The translations under genes were made by a program, and so were the position numbers. The notes under the pieces are model-generated. The model was not told where the DNA came from. It searched no databases and saw nothing but the letters and a program-made list of their open reading frames with translations. Positions 43,843 to 55,809 of a stretch of 64,000 nt of DNA are shown here, piece after piece. The number at the start of each line of letters is the position of its first letter. Within the stretch, counting starts at the first letter, position 1. Source of the stretch: Pleurotus ostreatus/Saccharomyces cerevisiae fusant (taxonomy: Eukaryota; Opisthokonta); the NCBI GenBank assembly GCA_024196135.1, contig JAMQCK010000023.1, positions 62,001 through 126,000 on the forward strand. Direction: 5' to 3'.

Positions 43843-45357
43843 CTAGTACGCCTCCACGACCTCGCGACGCTCACGCGCACCCATGAGCGCACCGAGGCCG
43901 CCAATGGCCTTGCGGCGGATCCTCGTCGCGAAGTTCTTCGGGCCCAGCTCCTCTACCCCCGAAGGCGGCCCGCGGGGCTGCCTCACTGGCGTGCTCACCA
44001 ACCGGTGGTGAGTCGCCGCCGCCGCCTCGACGACGTGCGCATCCTGCTTGGCCTGCGCGTTCGCGGACGGCGGGCGCCCAATGCCGAGCCCCTCGAAGAG
44101 CTTCCGCGTAGCCTCCTCGCGCGGCGAGAGAGGCATGATCGGAATATCGTTCGAGGAGTTGGACGCGGGCGTCGTGGGGGAAAGGGACTTGGAGGAGCCG
44201 GTCGAAGAGCTGTCGTCATCGCCGTCCAGGCCGTCGTTGACGGCGACCGCGCCCATGGGCTGCTGCGCGATCGGGTTGAACTGGAGCGGCTTCGGGCGCG
44301 ACTTGGGGCCTGCGGAGGGCTGCGAGGGCGACGACTCGCGCGGGGGCGTGATCTTGATCGGCGGCGACGTCACGGAGCGGTTGTTGCCGCTCAGGACGGA
44401 GTTGTTGTTGCCGCCACGACGCCAGGAAGACGCGCTGTCGGACTTGGACGGGGGAGGAGACACAGCGCCGAGGGGCGTGCCTCCGCTGATGACGGTGGTG
44501 GAGTTGTACGAGTCCGTGCTTGTGTTCGCGGCGTCGAAGTTCGACACCGGCACGGGGTGCTGCATGCTCGCAGAGCGGCTGCCGAACCTGCCATTCAGAC
44601 TCGCGGTCATGGGAGCTCCCATGCCGAGCTGCTCGGCCTGTCCGCTGCGGCGCATCTGGGCGCTGAGAGTAGCGGCACGGATATCGAAGGCGCCGGCGTG
44701 CGGCGCGGCGGACGCAGGGGGGATGAACCCGTTGCTAACGCGTCTGCCCTGGGCCTGTTGCTGAGCCTGCTGGAGCTGCTGGCTCTGAAGCTGCTGCGCA
44801 AGCAGCTCGAGCTGGACGTTCTGATTGTAAAGACCCTGATGAGGATGAGCAACCGCGCGAGTGTGTGGCGTACTAGAGCCACACACCTGAAGCTTGATGA
44901 GCTCTAGCTGCGCAAGCTGCATCTGGAGGTGCTGCTGTTGACGCTGCGCCTCAAGCTGCTGTAACTGCTGCTGCTTGAGCTTCTGCGCCTGAGCTTGGGC
45001 CTGCTGCTGCGCGGCATAGTTGAACGACGGGTTGAACGTGGCGCTGTGCGGGTTGAGGGGACGCGACGCCTGCTGATGCTGCTGCTGGCGACCGAAGTTC
45101 GGGCCATCAACGGCAGCCGTCATCGCGTGGGACCGGTACGGGTCCTGCTGCACGTAGAGCGTCTGGCCGTGCATGTCCGGCACCTCGTCCTCCTCTTCCT
45201 CGTAGAAACCGGGCTGCTGGCCGGCGTAACGATGGATGTTGAAGTGGTCCGCAGTCGGGGCGGCCGAGTGGGGCATCTGGAGAGACGAGGCGCGGACGCC
45301 GCCTGTGCGGAGACCAGAGAGAAGGTTGGCGCGGGGATTCGACTGGGCGGTAGTCAT
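43843..45357 (-). CDS. Gln-rich protein with C-terminal conserved block
   Basis: Protein of about 500 residues starting MTTAQSNPRANLLSGLRTGGVRA. Residues 90-180 form a Gln-rich, probably coiled-coil segment (QQQAQAQAQKLKQQQLQQLEAQRQQQ, continuing as LELLAQQLQSQQLQQAQQQ). The middle is Ser/Pro/Asn-rich. The C-terminus is more ordered: SPREEATRKLFEGLGIGRPPS and GPKNFATRIRRKAIGGLGALMGARERREV. A 51-nt stretch (44836-44886) with gtgtgt and catcag ends reads through in frame and is probably an intron. Fungal proteins of this build are often transcription or RNA-binding cofactors, but no domain proves it. Confidence 0.7.
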   Translation of the reverse strand: MTTAQSNPRANLLSGLRTGGVRASSLQMPHSAAPTADHFNIHRYAGQQPGFYEEEEDEVPDMHGQTLYVQQDPYRSHAMTAAVDGPNFGRQQQHQQASRPLNPHSATFNPSFNYAAQQQAQAQAQKLKQQQLQQLEAQRQQQHLQMQLAQLELIKLQVCGSSTPHTRAVAHPHQGLYNQNVQLELLAQQLQSQQLQQAQQQAQGRRVSNGFIPPASAAPHAGAFDIRAATLSAQMRRSGQAEQLGMGAPMTASLNGRFGSRSASMQHPVPVSNFDAANTSTDSYNSTTVISGGTPLGAVSPPPSKSDSASSWRRGGNNNSVLSGNNRSVTSPPIKITPPRESSPSQPSAGPKSRPKPLQFNPIAQQPMGAVAVNDGLDGDDDSSSTGSSKSLSPTTPASNSSNDIPIMPLSPREEATRKLFEGLGIGRPPSANAQAKQDAHVVEAAAATHHRLVSTPVRQPRGPPSGVEELGPKNFATRIRRKAIGGLGALMGARERREVVEAY

Positions 45358-45968
45358 GGCAGGGAGTCTTTAACTGGAAAGAAAGAGCAGATGTCGATTA
45401 AGATGATGAGTTTATTATTGAACAGGGCGGGGGGTCAACTGGGCTGGGAGAGCTTCGGGCGGCGGGTACAGCTGGCGCCTATATAAGCGTTGTGATCATC
45501 GCCGGGAAAGTGGCATACGCACTGAAAAGAGCAAGAAAGCGGCTGAGACGCGGGCGGTCAGACGAGCTGGGCTGTGCTTTGCACAGAGAACTGGTGCGGA
45601 TCTTGGAGGCTCGGGACAGCGATTTCAGGCCGAGTTGGAGAAGAGAAAGTTATATAGAGGAGAAAAGAAGCGGAGAAGAAAGCCACAACACCCTTCGACA
45701 AACCAGACAGTCGATGTTGAGAAGAAAGAGCTGCGCTCCGTCGCCTAGATAAGGCACAGACAGTCACGTAACGCTCACGACACGTGTGTCACGCGCAGAG
45801 CAACCAATGGGTGGCTCTTCTCTGCTTTCCCTTTGTCCATTGCATTCTCGTGCTACATACGCCTGAAAGGACACAGCAGGTGGATCGCGCTATGTCATGA
45901 CAAGAAGCCCTCGACCCAGTCCGACTGTCACTCCGTCGATTGCCTGCCTCGACGAATCGGGAAGCCCA
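45358..45968. other. Promoter and long leader of the Gln-rich gene
   Basis: About 600 bases. A palindrome-like cttatatagg element lies at 45480 and another at 45650; both are plausible TATA boxes for the minus-strand gene. The sequence is strongly polypyrimidine on that strand. No gene inside. Confidence 0.5.
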
Positions 45969-46607
45969 TCACAACCATTTCTTTGCACTGGCTTGCACTC
46001 TCGCATCAAAGACCGTACTCCGGATTGGCGTGTGCGCCGTATGGAAAGGATTCAACATCGTCTGCATACAAGCATTAGCCTGGTTACTGAGCCTGAATAC
46101 GTGTCCTTACCTTCACATACAACTCCCAGATCTCTGTGAAGAACGCTCTTATCCCATCGTCGTTCTTCCCTTCGTGCAGTAAGATGAATTTCATATCTGG
46201 TAGCGCAGTCAGTGGCGCACTCCAGACCCAGGCGACGATCCGCGCTTACTCCCAGGCGTGATAAAGGCAGACACCGTCCACTCGTTGAATTTGTCTACCG
46301 ACTTCAAGTACATCGCGCCCTCCTTGCGCATCACGTCCTCCACCACGTCCAGGCTCGCGTTCGCAATCATCTGGATGACGTGCGGGTCCTGCCCGCCGCC
46401 CATACGCATGCCCCCGCCGGACGTGTGGTGCGCCGCGCCCGACGCGCCTGACAACGCAGTGAGCGTCCCCGCAAACGCAGAAGTCGACCAAGATGGCAGG
46501 TTCGCGGACAAGGGTGACGATACGCTCGCTGCGGGCTTCGTCTGCTTGATCATCCGACTATAGAGCGGCGTATCGGACGGCGACAACAGAAAGAGGTGGT
46601 GCGACAT
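45969..46607 (-). CDS. TRS20: TRAPP subunit Trs20/sedlin (TRAPPC2)
   Basis: Longin-fold subunit shared by TRAPP vesicle-tethering complexes, needed for ER-to-Golgi traffic and autophagy. The first exon (46607-46250) gives SHHLFLLSPSDTPLYS and QMIANASLDVVEDVMRKEG, then YLKSVDKFNEWTVSAFITPG, the sedlin signature. It splices by gtaagc to NMKFILLHEGKNDDGIRAFFTEIWELYV (46196-46111), and then by gtaagg to the last exon (46061-45969), TMLNPFHTAHTPIRSTVFDARV ending AKKWL. All phases fit: 178 residues, slightly longer than the usual 140-175 because of a Ser/Gly-rich loop (SGGGMRMGGGQ). Confidence 0.94.
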
Positions 46608-47023
46608 CACGGAGACGCGACGACCAGGGCGCGTCCGCAGGCGGTTGGCGGGAGGGAACCTGCTTTTGTGGCGCAGTTCGACTCCGGCGGCATTCTCCGG
46701 GCATTCAAGGCCTTCCGCTTTGGGAAGGCAGTGAACAATCGCGCGAACTTCAACCGAGATGAAGCGCCTCCGACAGCTTCTCGGAAGACGTGTCGCAAGG
46801 ACATTTGCTACTGGCTCGCATATACTAAGTCGATCAAGGGGAGCATGGGATTACGTTTGGACGGCTTGTTCGTTGCCAGCGCAGTTGATCTCCACCCTCT
46901 TACCAGGACACGTACTTGCCTATGCGTGTAGATCTTCAGAGCATAAAGAGAGATTGAGTGGTCCTCCAGCAGATACTCGAAGCTCAGCAAAATAACCCAC
47001 TCGTCGTGTATACCACATATCGT
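46608..47023. other. Intergenic region
   Basis: About 415 bases: TRS20 promoter and the 3' flank of the P450 gene. No gene supported. Confidence 0.5.
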
Positions 47024-49322
47024 CTAGGTTGCGACGCGCACAAGCATCGGCAGCTGCGAAGCCACATGCGGCTCGCTCCTCAGCGCCGGACGCTGTACCA
47101 AAGATACCTGAATTCGTACATCTTCCACCGGAACCGCCAGCTCGAACTCAAATTGCCTGACGAGGAAGAAAAGGAGGGATTTCATTCTGTTGACATAGCA
47201 ATCAGTACATCGTGTAGGAACAGCGGGAAATTAACGGAAAGACAACGCAAAAAGAATCGCGCACGCACTCAACGATAGCGAAGCGGAATCCAATGCAGGC
47301 ATGTGGGCCGGCAGAGAACGCAAGGGTGTTGCCCCATATGCCAGGCATGGACTTGACCGTATCGGGGAGGTTGTCAAATCGGTCAGGCCTGTACGAGCGC
47401 TCCATGAGCACGCATCACACTTGAAGGCGGAGGTGCAAGTACTTACTTGAACTCGTAAGCATCCCCGCCCCAAATGGCTTTGTTCCTGTTTACCGAATGG
47501 TATGGGACCAGGAAGTGTTGTCCTTTTCGCACTCTATCCAAAGATGCTTTCAGCTCGGTGACGCTCGCATCATCAATGAGTACTGCGCACCTCAGCTCAT
47601 GGCAAACCCGTCCTCGCGTATCGACGAACGGGTCTTGAAATGGTATCACGTCGTCCTGCAGAGCCTCCCGCGCCGACCACGTGAAGGATGGGTAGTAGCG
47701 GAAGACCTCTTTGACGAAGTTGTCGAGGAATGGGATGGAGTTCAGGTCGTCCATCGTCGGTTCGTCGGTCTGTAATGTGCGTAGCTCGTCGCGTAGGCGC
47801 TTCTGCATCTCTGGCGATTGAGAGAGCTGGAAGAGGGCCCAGGTCATCGCCGTGCTAGTCGGGCAGGCATCAGCGTCGTCAGGAGATATTATTCCGTTCG
47901 GACGCTGACCTCGTCGTTTCGTACCCGCCCGCGAGAAAGGCTGCCACCTCTGCGCAGAAAGTCAGCATTTGTGGCGCCTGATGTGACGAAGTGCATACGA
48001 GCGCGTATATCCTCGTCCGTCATCCGCCGTGCCGCCTGCTTCGTCCTCGTACTCGTGCGCACGATTTGGGAGAATATGTCGCGAGGAGCATTGTCATCTT
48101 CAGTGCCCACCTCCCGCTCTGCAGCGGCCTTCGCACGAGCGAGGAGTTGCGAGCCGATAGCATCGAGCGTGCCCTGCGCTTGGTCGAGGGCTTTCTTTCG
48201 GCCGGTTGGCTACGCAAGATGGTCAGTCATGTTGATCGCCGTCATAGGTTGGACGGGCTTACCAGAAGGCGGAGGAAAGGAATCCAACTCTGCAACAAAA
48301 GCTTCGCCCTCGATGTGTGTTGCACATCGAATAAGGTGTTGAAAGCGACGAGAAGTTCGTTCAGGTTTCCGTGTCGGGCGTCGAGGGCATCGATGTCGTA
48401 GCCAAAGCCTGTACTTCTTCAGCCCATTGCGCAAAATGAGTAAGTCTTCCGGTGGTTCCGGGGCGCACCGGCTTTGCCCATCGCGTCCAAAGTAGCATTG
48501 GAAAGCCCGTGCATGACGTTGATGCATGTCATGCCATTGGCTTGATCGATTTTGCTCTTCCATTCGTCGCGAAGCTGCAAAGCAGTTAGTGACTAGTGAT
48601 ACCCTCTGGAAATGACAAGATTGGGCCTACCTTGACGGATTTCTCTACAATGATACCGGTGACCCTATTGATACTTAGGACGCCGAAAGCAGAATTCTGC
48701 AATGTCTTCTATAGAGTGTACAACTCATTGATTTGTGCGCACGAACCATGATCCTGCGCTGAGGAGACATAACCATGAATTAGGCAGACCGCCGAAAACA
48801 TGAGTGACTGCCGTACCTGCAAGCGATGATGAGCGCCCTCCGTGACCGGCAGGCCAGGCCCAATCGTCTGCGCCAGGTTGAACCGCGACCCCGCCGGCTT
48901 CTGATACACCTCATCGTGCGCGAGTATGTGGCTGAGCGCCTTTGGGTCGATCGTCATGATGCGATCTGTCTATTATGGCCGTCAGCGCCCATCTACCATC
49001 GCTGCGCACGAAACAGCCCGAAGTGAGCTCACGCCGAGGGTGGCTGGGAACTTTAGGACGCTCCCATAGCGCTCAAACCACCTATCCATGCAGATGGTAG
49101 GCCCGTCCTGTGCGTATCGGTGAGCAGGGTGATACGAAAAAGATGCGAGTAGGAAGAAGTGCTGCTTGCCTTGTGTGCCCACAATTCGTTGTAGCTCCCC
49201 ACGAGGAGATGGTGGCCTCGAGAAGGACCTGGTAGATATCGGGTGGGTGATGTGAGGTATCTCCATAGCATGCGTATCAACGCCGCGCTGAGGGTGCCTG
49301 CGAGGAGCAGTGTTACGGACAT
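47024..49322 (-). CDS. Cytochrome P450 monooxygenase
   Basis: Membrane-anchored heme monooxygenase. The start MSVTLLLAGTLSAALIRML is an N-terminal anchor, followed by the proline-rich hinge YLPGPSRGHHLLVG. Later exons have the I-helix segment AAFLAGGYETTSTAMTWALF with the oxygen-activating threonines, the K-helix EVFRYYPS (ExxR), PERF-type region PDRFDNLP, and the heme ligand loop FSAGPHACIGFRFA with its cysteine. The final exon ends LPMLVRVAT at 47024. More than ten short introns; one (gtcagc, near 47870) splits YETTS. The heme loop has His where many P450s have Arg (FxxGxRxCxG). Substrate unknown; no other secondary-metabolism gene adjoins. A TATA box lies 50 bases upstream. Confidence 0.9.
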
Positions 49323-50369
49323 GATTTGGGGGCTGGATTGGAGTGCGGAGGTGGTTCGACTGCCCTTTCCCTTATATACCTTCACGGCCTCGTTCTCACG
49401 AGAGTACGAAGATTGCAAACCTGGGGGAACGTACCTCGTCGCGTATTTATTACCTTCGATTTGAAGTGCTATCCTTGGGAGTTATAGGAAATGAAGCTAA
49501 GATGCGAACAGATCGCCGTAGAACTCGCTATGTGAGCCACAGCAGAGAGTAGCTGCGCGTGCCTTGAGACGATAGTGTGCGTTGGCAAAGAACGGGGTTG
49601 TCTGCCCTGCTCCTACCAGCACCTGAGAAGCGCTGAGGGGCGTTCGGGCTGTGGTACGGCGCTCCATCGACATGGCGTGATTAGATTGACGGTTATATTG
49701 TGCAGGAATTCGGTAGTCGTAAGTAGGGTCCTTGGAATATTTCAGGTCAGCATGATTGACCTCCCTTTCCCCGTTTGTTGGTCAAGTATATGGCGTTGAC
49801 ACTGTAAGCCGGCCTGAACTTGTGCGGGCGTGCGCTGTTGCGCATATGGAAGAGAAAACTCATAGCGCAGTGTGATCTATTTTCTGTGTCGAGATTTAGA
49901 GTCAACAAAGTGGCGGCGAGGACGCTTGTGAACGAGAGGCTGAACTGTGAGACTGGCGTTGACGGTGGTCACTGTCAAGAGCAAGTTGAACTCGCGGCGG
50001 TGCGGCCCGCATGTCCCGAACGTGTACGGCCGACGCTGCCGAATCTTATCGCTATCTTATCGCACGATTTTTGAGGCGTCGCGCCTTGCATTTAGACGCC
50101 CATCACAGCAGTCGGGCGCCTGCTCCCCTTACTCCCATCTTTCCACACCTTCCCGCACACCTGCTATCAAGGACCTTGCTTAGAAGAGCTCGAGTCATAA
50201 CAGGACTTTCTCCTATCTCCCTTACACCTTGACTTGCGCAAATCCCTCGACTTCTCTGACTCGATCCGACCTGCAGGCGAAGTATTAAGGACAAGGAACT
50301 ATATCTAGTCACTACCAACGTCTTCGCGCTCTCCCCTCTTTCCCTCTCCGACACCCCACGATCACGAAA
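49323..50369. other. Divergent intergenic region, P450 and ARG8
   Basis: About 1 kb. It holds the P450 TATA box and, from about 50095 to 50365, a pyrimidine-rich tract that is likely the ARG8 promoter and leader. No gene supported. Confidence 0.5.
49372..49378 (-). promoter_or_regulatory. TATA box of the P450 gene
   Basis: Minus-strand ggTATATAAggg, 50 bases upstream of the ATG at 49322. Confidence 0.6.
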
Positions 50370-52028
50370 ATGAAGCGCGCCGTTACCTCTCTCTCCACCC
50401 TCCAGCGATCGTCGCGTACGGGTGCCGCGCGATTCAGCACCTCAATCCGGGCCCAGGTGCGTTTCCCCGGTCGATCTTACTAGTACTTGTACTGACATAC
50501 AAATGCCTTCCAGTCCGGCCCAAGCACGCGCTACACTGCCGCCACACACGCCCCCTCCGCGCCTTCCCCTAGCGTCCGCGACACGCTAGCCACAGGCGAA
50601 AAATACCTCCTCCCGGTCTACGCCCGCCCGCAATTCGTGCTCAGTCACGGCAAGGGGTCCAAGGTGTGGGACACGGATGGTCGATGCTACGTCGACTTCA
50701 GCGCGGGTATCGCCGTCAATGCTCTGGGTCATGGGGATGAGGAGTTCGTAAAGGTATGAAAGCTCGTGCGCACTTCTGAGATCACTCCTAATTTTCGGAC
50801 AGGTCATCTCCGAGCAAACGTCCAAGCTCCTGCACACCAGCAACGTCTTCCACAACGAGTGGGCCCCGCGCCTCGCAGAGCTCCTCGTCGAGCTCACCCG
50901 ACGCGAGGGCGGCCTCGGCCTGAGCGACCCCAGCGTCGGCGCTAAGGCCTTCTTCGCCAACTCGGGCACCGAGGCGAACGAGGGCGCGCTCAAGATCGCG
51001 CGCAAAGTCGGCAAGGAGCGCTGGGCCGCGAAGACCGGCCGCTCCTGGGAGGACGGCGGGTGCACCAAGACGCGCATCGCGTGCTTCGAGCAGGGCTTCC
51101 ACGGGCGCAGCATGGGCGCGCTGAGCGTGACGACGAACCCCAAATACCAGAAGCCGTTCGCGCCGCTGATTCCGGGCGTCGACGTGGGCAAGCTGAACGA
51201 TGTGGTGGGGCTGGAGGGGTTGATTGGGGAGGATACGTGCGCGGTGATCGTCGAGCCGATCCAGGGCGAGGGCGGGATCAACGCGGCCAGCGAGGTGTGG
51301 CTGCGCGCCCTGCGCAAGCGGTGCGACGACGTCGGCGCGGTGCTCATCTACGATGAGATTCAGGTCAGTCGAAGTCTATCACGGTGCTATGTGCACGGAT
51401 CTGATGCAGTCCCCCATATAGTGTGGCCTCTACAGGACGGGCTCCCTATGGGCGCACTCGAAGCTCCCGCTCGACTGCCAGCCGGACGTGGTGACAATGG
51501 CGAAGCCGCTCGCCAACGGCTACCCCATCGGCGCGGTCCTAATGCGCGACTCGGTCGCGGAGGTGATGACCGCAGGTGCGTTTGTTGCTTGCCGGTTCCC
51601 GCTGCAATACCCGTACCCCCAACACCTTCTCACCTTCTCATATCCCCACAGGCACCCACGGGACGACCTTCGGCGGCTCCCCGCTCGCCTGCGCGCTTGG
51701 CTTCCACGTCCTCAGCCGCCTCTCCGGCGAGAACATCGCGAAGCAGGTGCAGGAGACGAGCTCCTACCTCGTCGGCCGGCTGCAGAAGCTACCCGGGTAC
51801 TTCCCCAATGTATTGCAGCCTGAGATTCGCGGGCGCGGGCTGATCCTCGGGCTCGGGTTCAAGGACCCGGCGCACCCCGGGAAGGTCGTCGAGATGGCGC
51901 GCGAGCGCGGCGTGTTCGTGCTTACGGCGGGGAAGGACGCGGTGCGTCTTGTGCCCAGTCTGAACATTCCCAGGGAGGACGTGGATTTCGCGGTGGATGT
52001 ATTGGAGAGCGTGCTCGGCCAGCTATAG
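50370..52028 (+). CDS. ARG8: Acetylornithine aminotransferase, mitochondrial
   Basis: PLP-dependent class-III aminotransferase that converts N-acetylglutamate semialdehyde to N-acetylornithine in arginine synthesis. The start MKRAVTSLSTLQRSSRTGAA is a mitochondrial presequence. Motifs: GKGSKVWDTDGRCYVDFSAGI, NSGTEANEGALKIAR, FHGRSMGALSVT, VEPIQGEGGINAA, LIYDEIQ-CGLYRTGSLWAH and MAKPLANGYPIGA with the PLP lysine. Exons: 50370-50456, 50514-50753, 50803-51363, 51422-51575, 51652-52028; the sum is 472 residues in perfect frame. The acceptor at 51421 is needed to keep the conserved CGLYR; a later cag would delete it. Confidence 0.95.
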
Positions 52029-53620
52029 TAACGTTAAGGGTTGGCCGGTGGGTAGACAGGTTGTAGTAGGGTCTCTGACAAGCCAGTCGCTCGTTCGCAA
52101 GCAGCGGCGGTTCGCCGGTGGTTCGGCTCAGAGGGAGGAAATTAAAAGATTAATACAGAAACATGGAATATAGACCGCGTGCTCCTGACTGACCTCGTAG
52201 AGGGAACTAGCTTGGAGGCCTCGAGAGCGACAACTAAAAATTACGCTGCTGTCTCAAGTGGCGACCACGACGGCCTTCTGAGGTGCGCGGTAAATGCCGA
52301 GGAGGCGTACAATCAGATCTATATTGCTCTTGACCATCACGACGCCGTTGACTTCGTGGCTCGCTCGTACTCGTCTGGCGCTCAAAGGTGTAGATAGGCA
52401 TCGACAGCCTTGCGATGGGCTGCGCCCCAAGCAGCATCCCGCCGATGGCTCACCTCTTGCGGCCCTCGACCTCTGTCCTTCGCCGTTCTCAGCGCGTCTG
52501 ACAGGATCTCCGTCGACGTCTGCATCGCGGGTGGTCCACGTCGCTCCTGCTACGATGGCTCCTGATTATCATTCTCCGTTCGCGATGCTGGTTGCGTGGT
52601 CTGCGATCTCGCTCATCTGCCCTCGCGTCTCTTGGAAAGATTACAACCCATCGGGGCTTGGTTCGAGGCTTGCTGATCTTGCTTGCGATGCGGGCGATCG
52701 TGCAGCTCTCTGCAGATCAAAAGTGTCCTCATCGTCGATATGCTCGGCGCAGGCAGCCTCCATGTCCGATCTGCGATTTCTTTTGCGTCCCTCGAGACGT
52801 AGTCTCATGCCGCGCGATCATCTGCTTTCTGTCAGTGTGGTGAGCGTACTTCCTGCCCAAATCCTGACCGAGCATACACGTAGCGATGCGTCTTTATAGC
52901 GTGCGCCATGAATACACTAAGAATAATATTCTATCTAGACGTATGCGTGTTGGTCTCGATAATCGAGGACGGCAGTCAACATTACTCTATGCACACCCGT
53001 TGGGGCGCGCGAGACAATGAATTTCCAGAGTTGACCGCACCCTCTCTGTAAACTGGACAGACCAAGCTGCCCACCCGGTCTTTTCGCGGCCCCACGATGG
53101 CAGGAGTGGACGTCTAACGTACACAGATGAGCTGGTTCAGGGGAAGTTGAAGTCAGTGGACTCGTCGCATTCCGAATAGGTTGGCCGGTGGGTAGACGGC
53201 TTGCATCATACCCGCCGTTCTTCTCCGCGGAGAGGGCGTCATTGAATGAACGAACGGCGGTGCCCGGTAGCTCGGCATCGGGAGTGTTACGAGCGCAATG
53301 CTGGATTGCTCGCTCCGTCGCCCGTTTTTCCCACTTTTCAGGGAAGATGTGAGTCCAGTCTGCGCAGGAGTGATTGATGTACGTGAGGGGGACGCGCTCG
53401 GGCTCCGTTGGGCCCCGATTTTGAGTGGCCAGACCGCAACAAAGATTACCAAAAGAGGCTGCCGGGTGACCCGATCGGTGCGGCGGCAGCATCACGTGTG
53501 CGGTCACCTCAGCCAATTGCGGCGGTTTGATTTTCGTCCGCCCGAGTGTCCGACGGTAACCTGCCCGTTTATAAGGAAAACACGGGACCTCACCGTCAAC
53601 CGTTCTTCCCTCCCGCCATC
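52029..53620. other. Intergenic region between ARG8 and ALAS
   Basis: About 1.6 kb, the longest gap. Open frames of 201 codons (plus, from 52294) and 193 codons (minus, from 53516) exist but have no recognisable or conserved-looking content. The final 60 bases carry the ALAS TATA box. Confidence 0.4.
53568..53574 (+). promoter_or_regulatory. TATA-like box of ALAS
   Basis: gTTTATAAgg about 50 bases upstream of the ATG at 53621. Confidence 0.5.
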
Positions 53621-55809
53621 ATGTCCCGGCTTTCGACCTTGTCGAGCTTCAAACCGCTCTGCCCGTTCCTCCAGCGCACGCAGACCTCCCAGCTGCGCTC
53701 CCTCTGCACCTCCTCGTCCCCCCGCTTCCCCGCCATCTCCGCCCTCACCGAGCGCGCGACTAAGTGCCCCGTCATGGGGCCCGCGCTCGATGTGCGCGGC
53801 AAGCAGCTCGCCGCAGGCTACGCGAGCGTTGCCGGGCAGGCGGACGTCGAGAAGATCCACCAGGACCAGGGCATCACCATTCCCCCGAACGCTACCGTGG
53901 AGATGTGCCCCCACGCGAAGGCGGCCCGTGACGCCGCGCGCATCGCTGAGGACCTCGCCGCCGCTGCTGCCAGCAAGCAGCAGCCTGCCAAGAAGGCTGG
54001 GGGATGTCCCTTCCATGCCGCTCAGGCGCAGGCTCAGGCCAAGCCGGCGGCCGCCCCGAAGGAGACCGTTGCTACCGCAGCCAAGAAGGGCAAGTCTCCT
54101 AAGGCGGCCGGCGGCTTCGACTATGAAAAGTTCTACGAGGAGGAGCTCGACAAGAAGCACCAGGACAAGTCGTACCGTTACTTCAACAACATCAACCGCC
54201 TCGCGGCCCGTTTCCCGACGGCCCACACCGCGAAGGTTACCGATGAAGTCGAGGTTTGGTGCTCCAACGACTATCTTGGTATGGGTGGAAATCCGGTAGT
54301 CCTGGAGACTATGCAGTACGTCCCCCCTCTCACTCACATACGCCTCCTCTCATCGTGTTCACAGCCGCGTCCTCGACAAATACGGCCATGGCGCCGGCGG
54401 TACCCGCAACATCGCTGGCAACGGTGCCCTCCATCTCAGTCTCGAGCAGGAGTTGGCGCGCCTTCATCGCAAGGAGGGCGCGCTTGTCTTCACGTCATGC
54501 TATGTTGCGAATGACGCTACCTTATCCACTCTCGGGTCCAAGATGCCGGGTTGTGTTATCTTCTCTGATAGGATGAATCACGCGTCCATGATCCAAGGCG
54601 TCCGGCACTCTGGCACCAAGAAGGTCATCTTCGAACATAATGACCTGGCCGATCTCGAAAAGAAGCTTGCGGAGTACCCGAAGGAGACGCCCAAGATCAT
54701 CGCCTTCGAGAGCGTGTACTCCATGTGCGGCAGCATTGGCCCCATTAAGGAGATCTGCGATCTCGCCGAGAAATACGGTGCTATCACCTTCCTCGACGAG
54801 GTACGTTCTATTGTTCCTCTTATGGGTCGTTGTTCTAAGAGCGCTCCAGGTGCACGCAGTGGGCCTGTACGGACCCCGCGGGGCCGGCGTCGCCGAGCAT
54901 CTCGACTACGACCTGCACAAGGCCGCCGGTGATAGCCCGGACGCTATCCCTGGCACCGTCATGGACCGCGTCGACATCATCACGGGCACCCTGGGCAAGT
55001 CGTACGGCGCCATCGGTGGCTACATCGCCGGCTCGGCCCGCTTTGTGGACATGATTCGGTCGTATGCTCCTGGCTTCATCTTCACGACGTCCCTGCCGCC
55101 CGCGACGGTCGCCGGCGCCCAGGCCAGCGTCGTCTACCAGAAGGAGTATCTTGGCGACCGCCAGCTCAAGCAGGTCAACGTGCGCGAGGTCAAGCGCCGC
55201 TTTGCGGAGCTTGACATCCCTGTCGTCCCCGGTCCCTCCCACATCGTCCCCGTCCTCGTCGGCGATGCTGCTCTCGCGAAGCAGGCGTCCGACAAGCTCC
55301 TCGCGGAACACGACATCTACGTCCAGGCCATCAACTACCCGACCGTCGCCCGCGGCGAGGAGCGTCTCCGCATCACCGTCACCCAGCGCCACACCCTCGA
55401 GCAGATGGACCACCTCATCAGCGCCGTCGAGCAGGTCTTCAACGAGCTCAACATCAACCGCGTGCGGGACTGGAAGCGCCTCGGCGGGCGTGCGTCTGTC
55501 GGCGTCCCCGGCGGCCAGGACTTCGTCGAGCCCATCTGGACGGACGAGCAGGTTGGCCTCGCCGACGGCAGCGCGCCGCTCACCCTGCGCAACGGCCAGC
55601 CGAACGAGGTGTCGCACGATGCGGTCGTCGCTGCGCGCTCGCGCTTCGACTGGCTCCTCGGCCCCATCCCGTCGCACATTCAGGCGAAGCGCCTTGGCCA
55701 TTCCCTCGAGGGTACGCCCATCGCCCCGCTGGCGCCCAAGCAGTCTAGCGGCCTGGAGCTGCCCGTCGAGGAAATGACGATGGGCCGGCCTATTGCGGCT
55801 GCTGCGTGA
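53621..55809 (+). CDS. HEM1: 5-aminolevulinate synthase, mitochondrial
   Basis: PLP enzyme that condenses glycine and succinyl-CoA, the first step of heme synthesis. The start [19 protein letters not shown] is a presequence. The N-terminal 190 residues contain four Cys-Pro motifs (LCPF, KCPV, MCPH, GCPF), the type that binds heme in regulated ALAS. The catalytic core begins at [24 protein letters not shown] and has [47 protein letters not shown], and [15 protein letters not shown] with the PLP lysine. Exons 53621-54315, 54365-54800 and 54850-55809 give 696 residues, about 150 more than yeast Hem1, mostly from the N-terminal insert and a C-terminal tail. Confidence 0.96.

Noticed and set aside
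43816..44907. 363-codon plus-strand frame opposite the Gln-rich gene
   Set aside because: Arg/Gly/Val shadow without domains; the minus-strand frame has ordered conserved-looking blocks.
52294..52899. 201-codon plus-strand frame after ARG8
   Set aside because: Ser/Arg/Leu-rich with no conserved segment and no promoter-like signal; likely chance.
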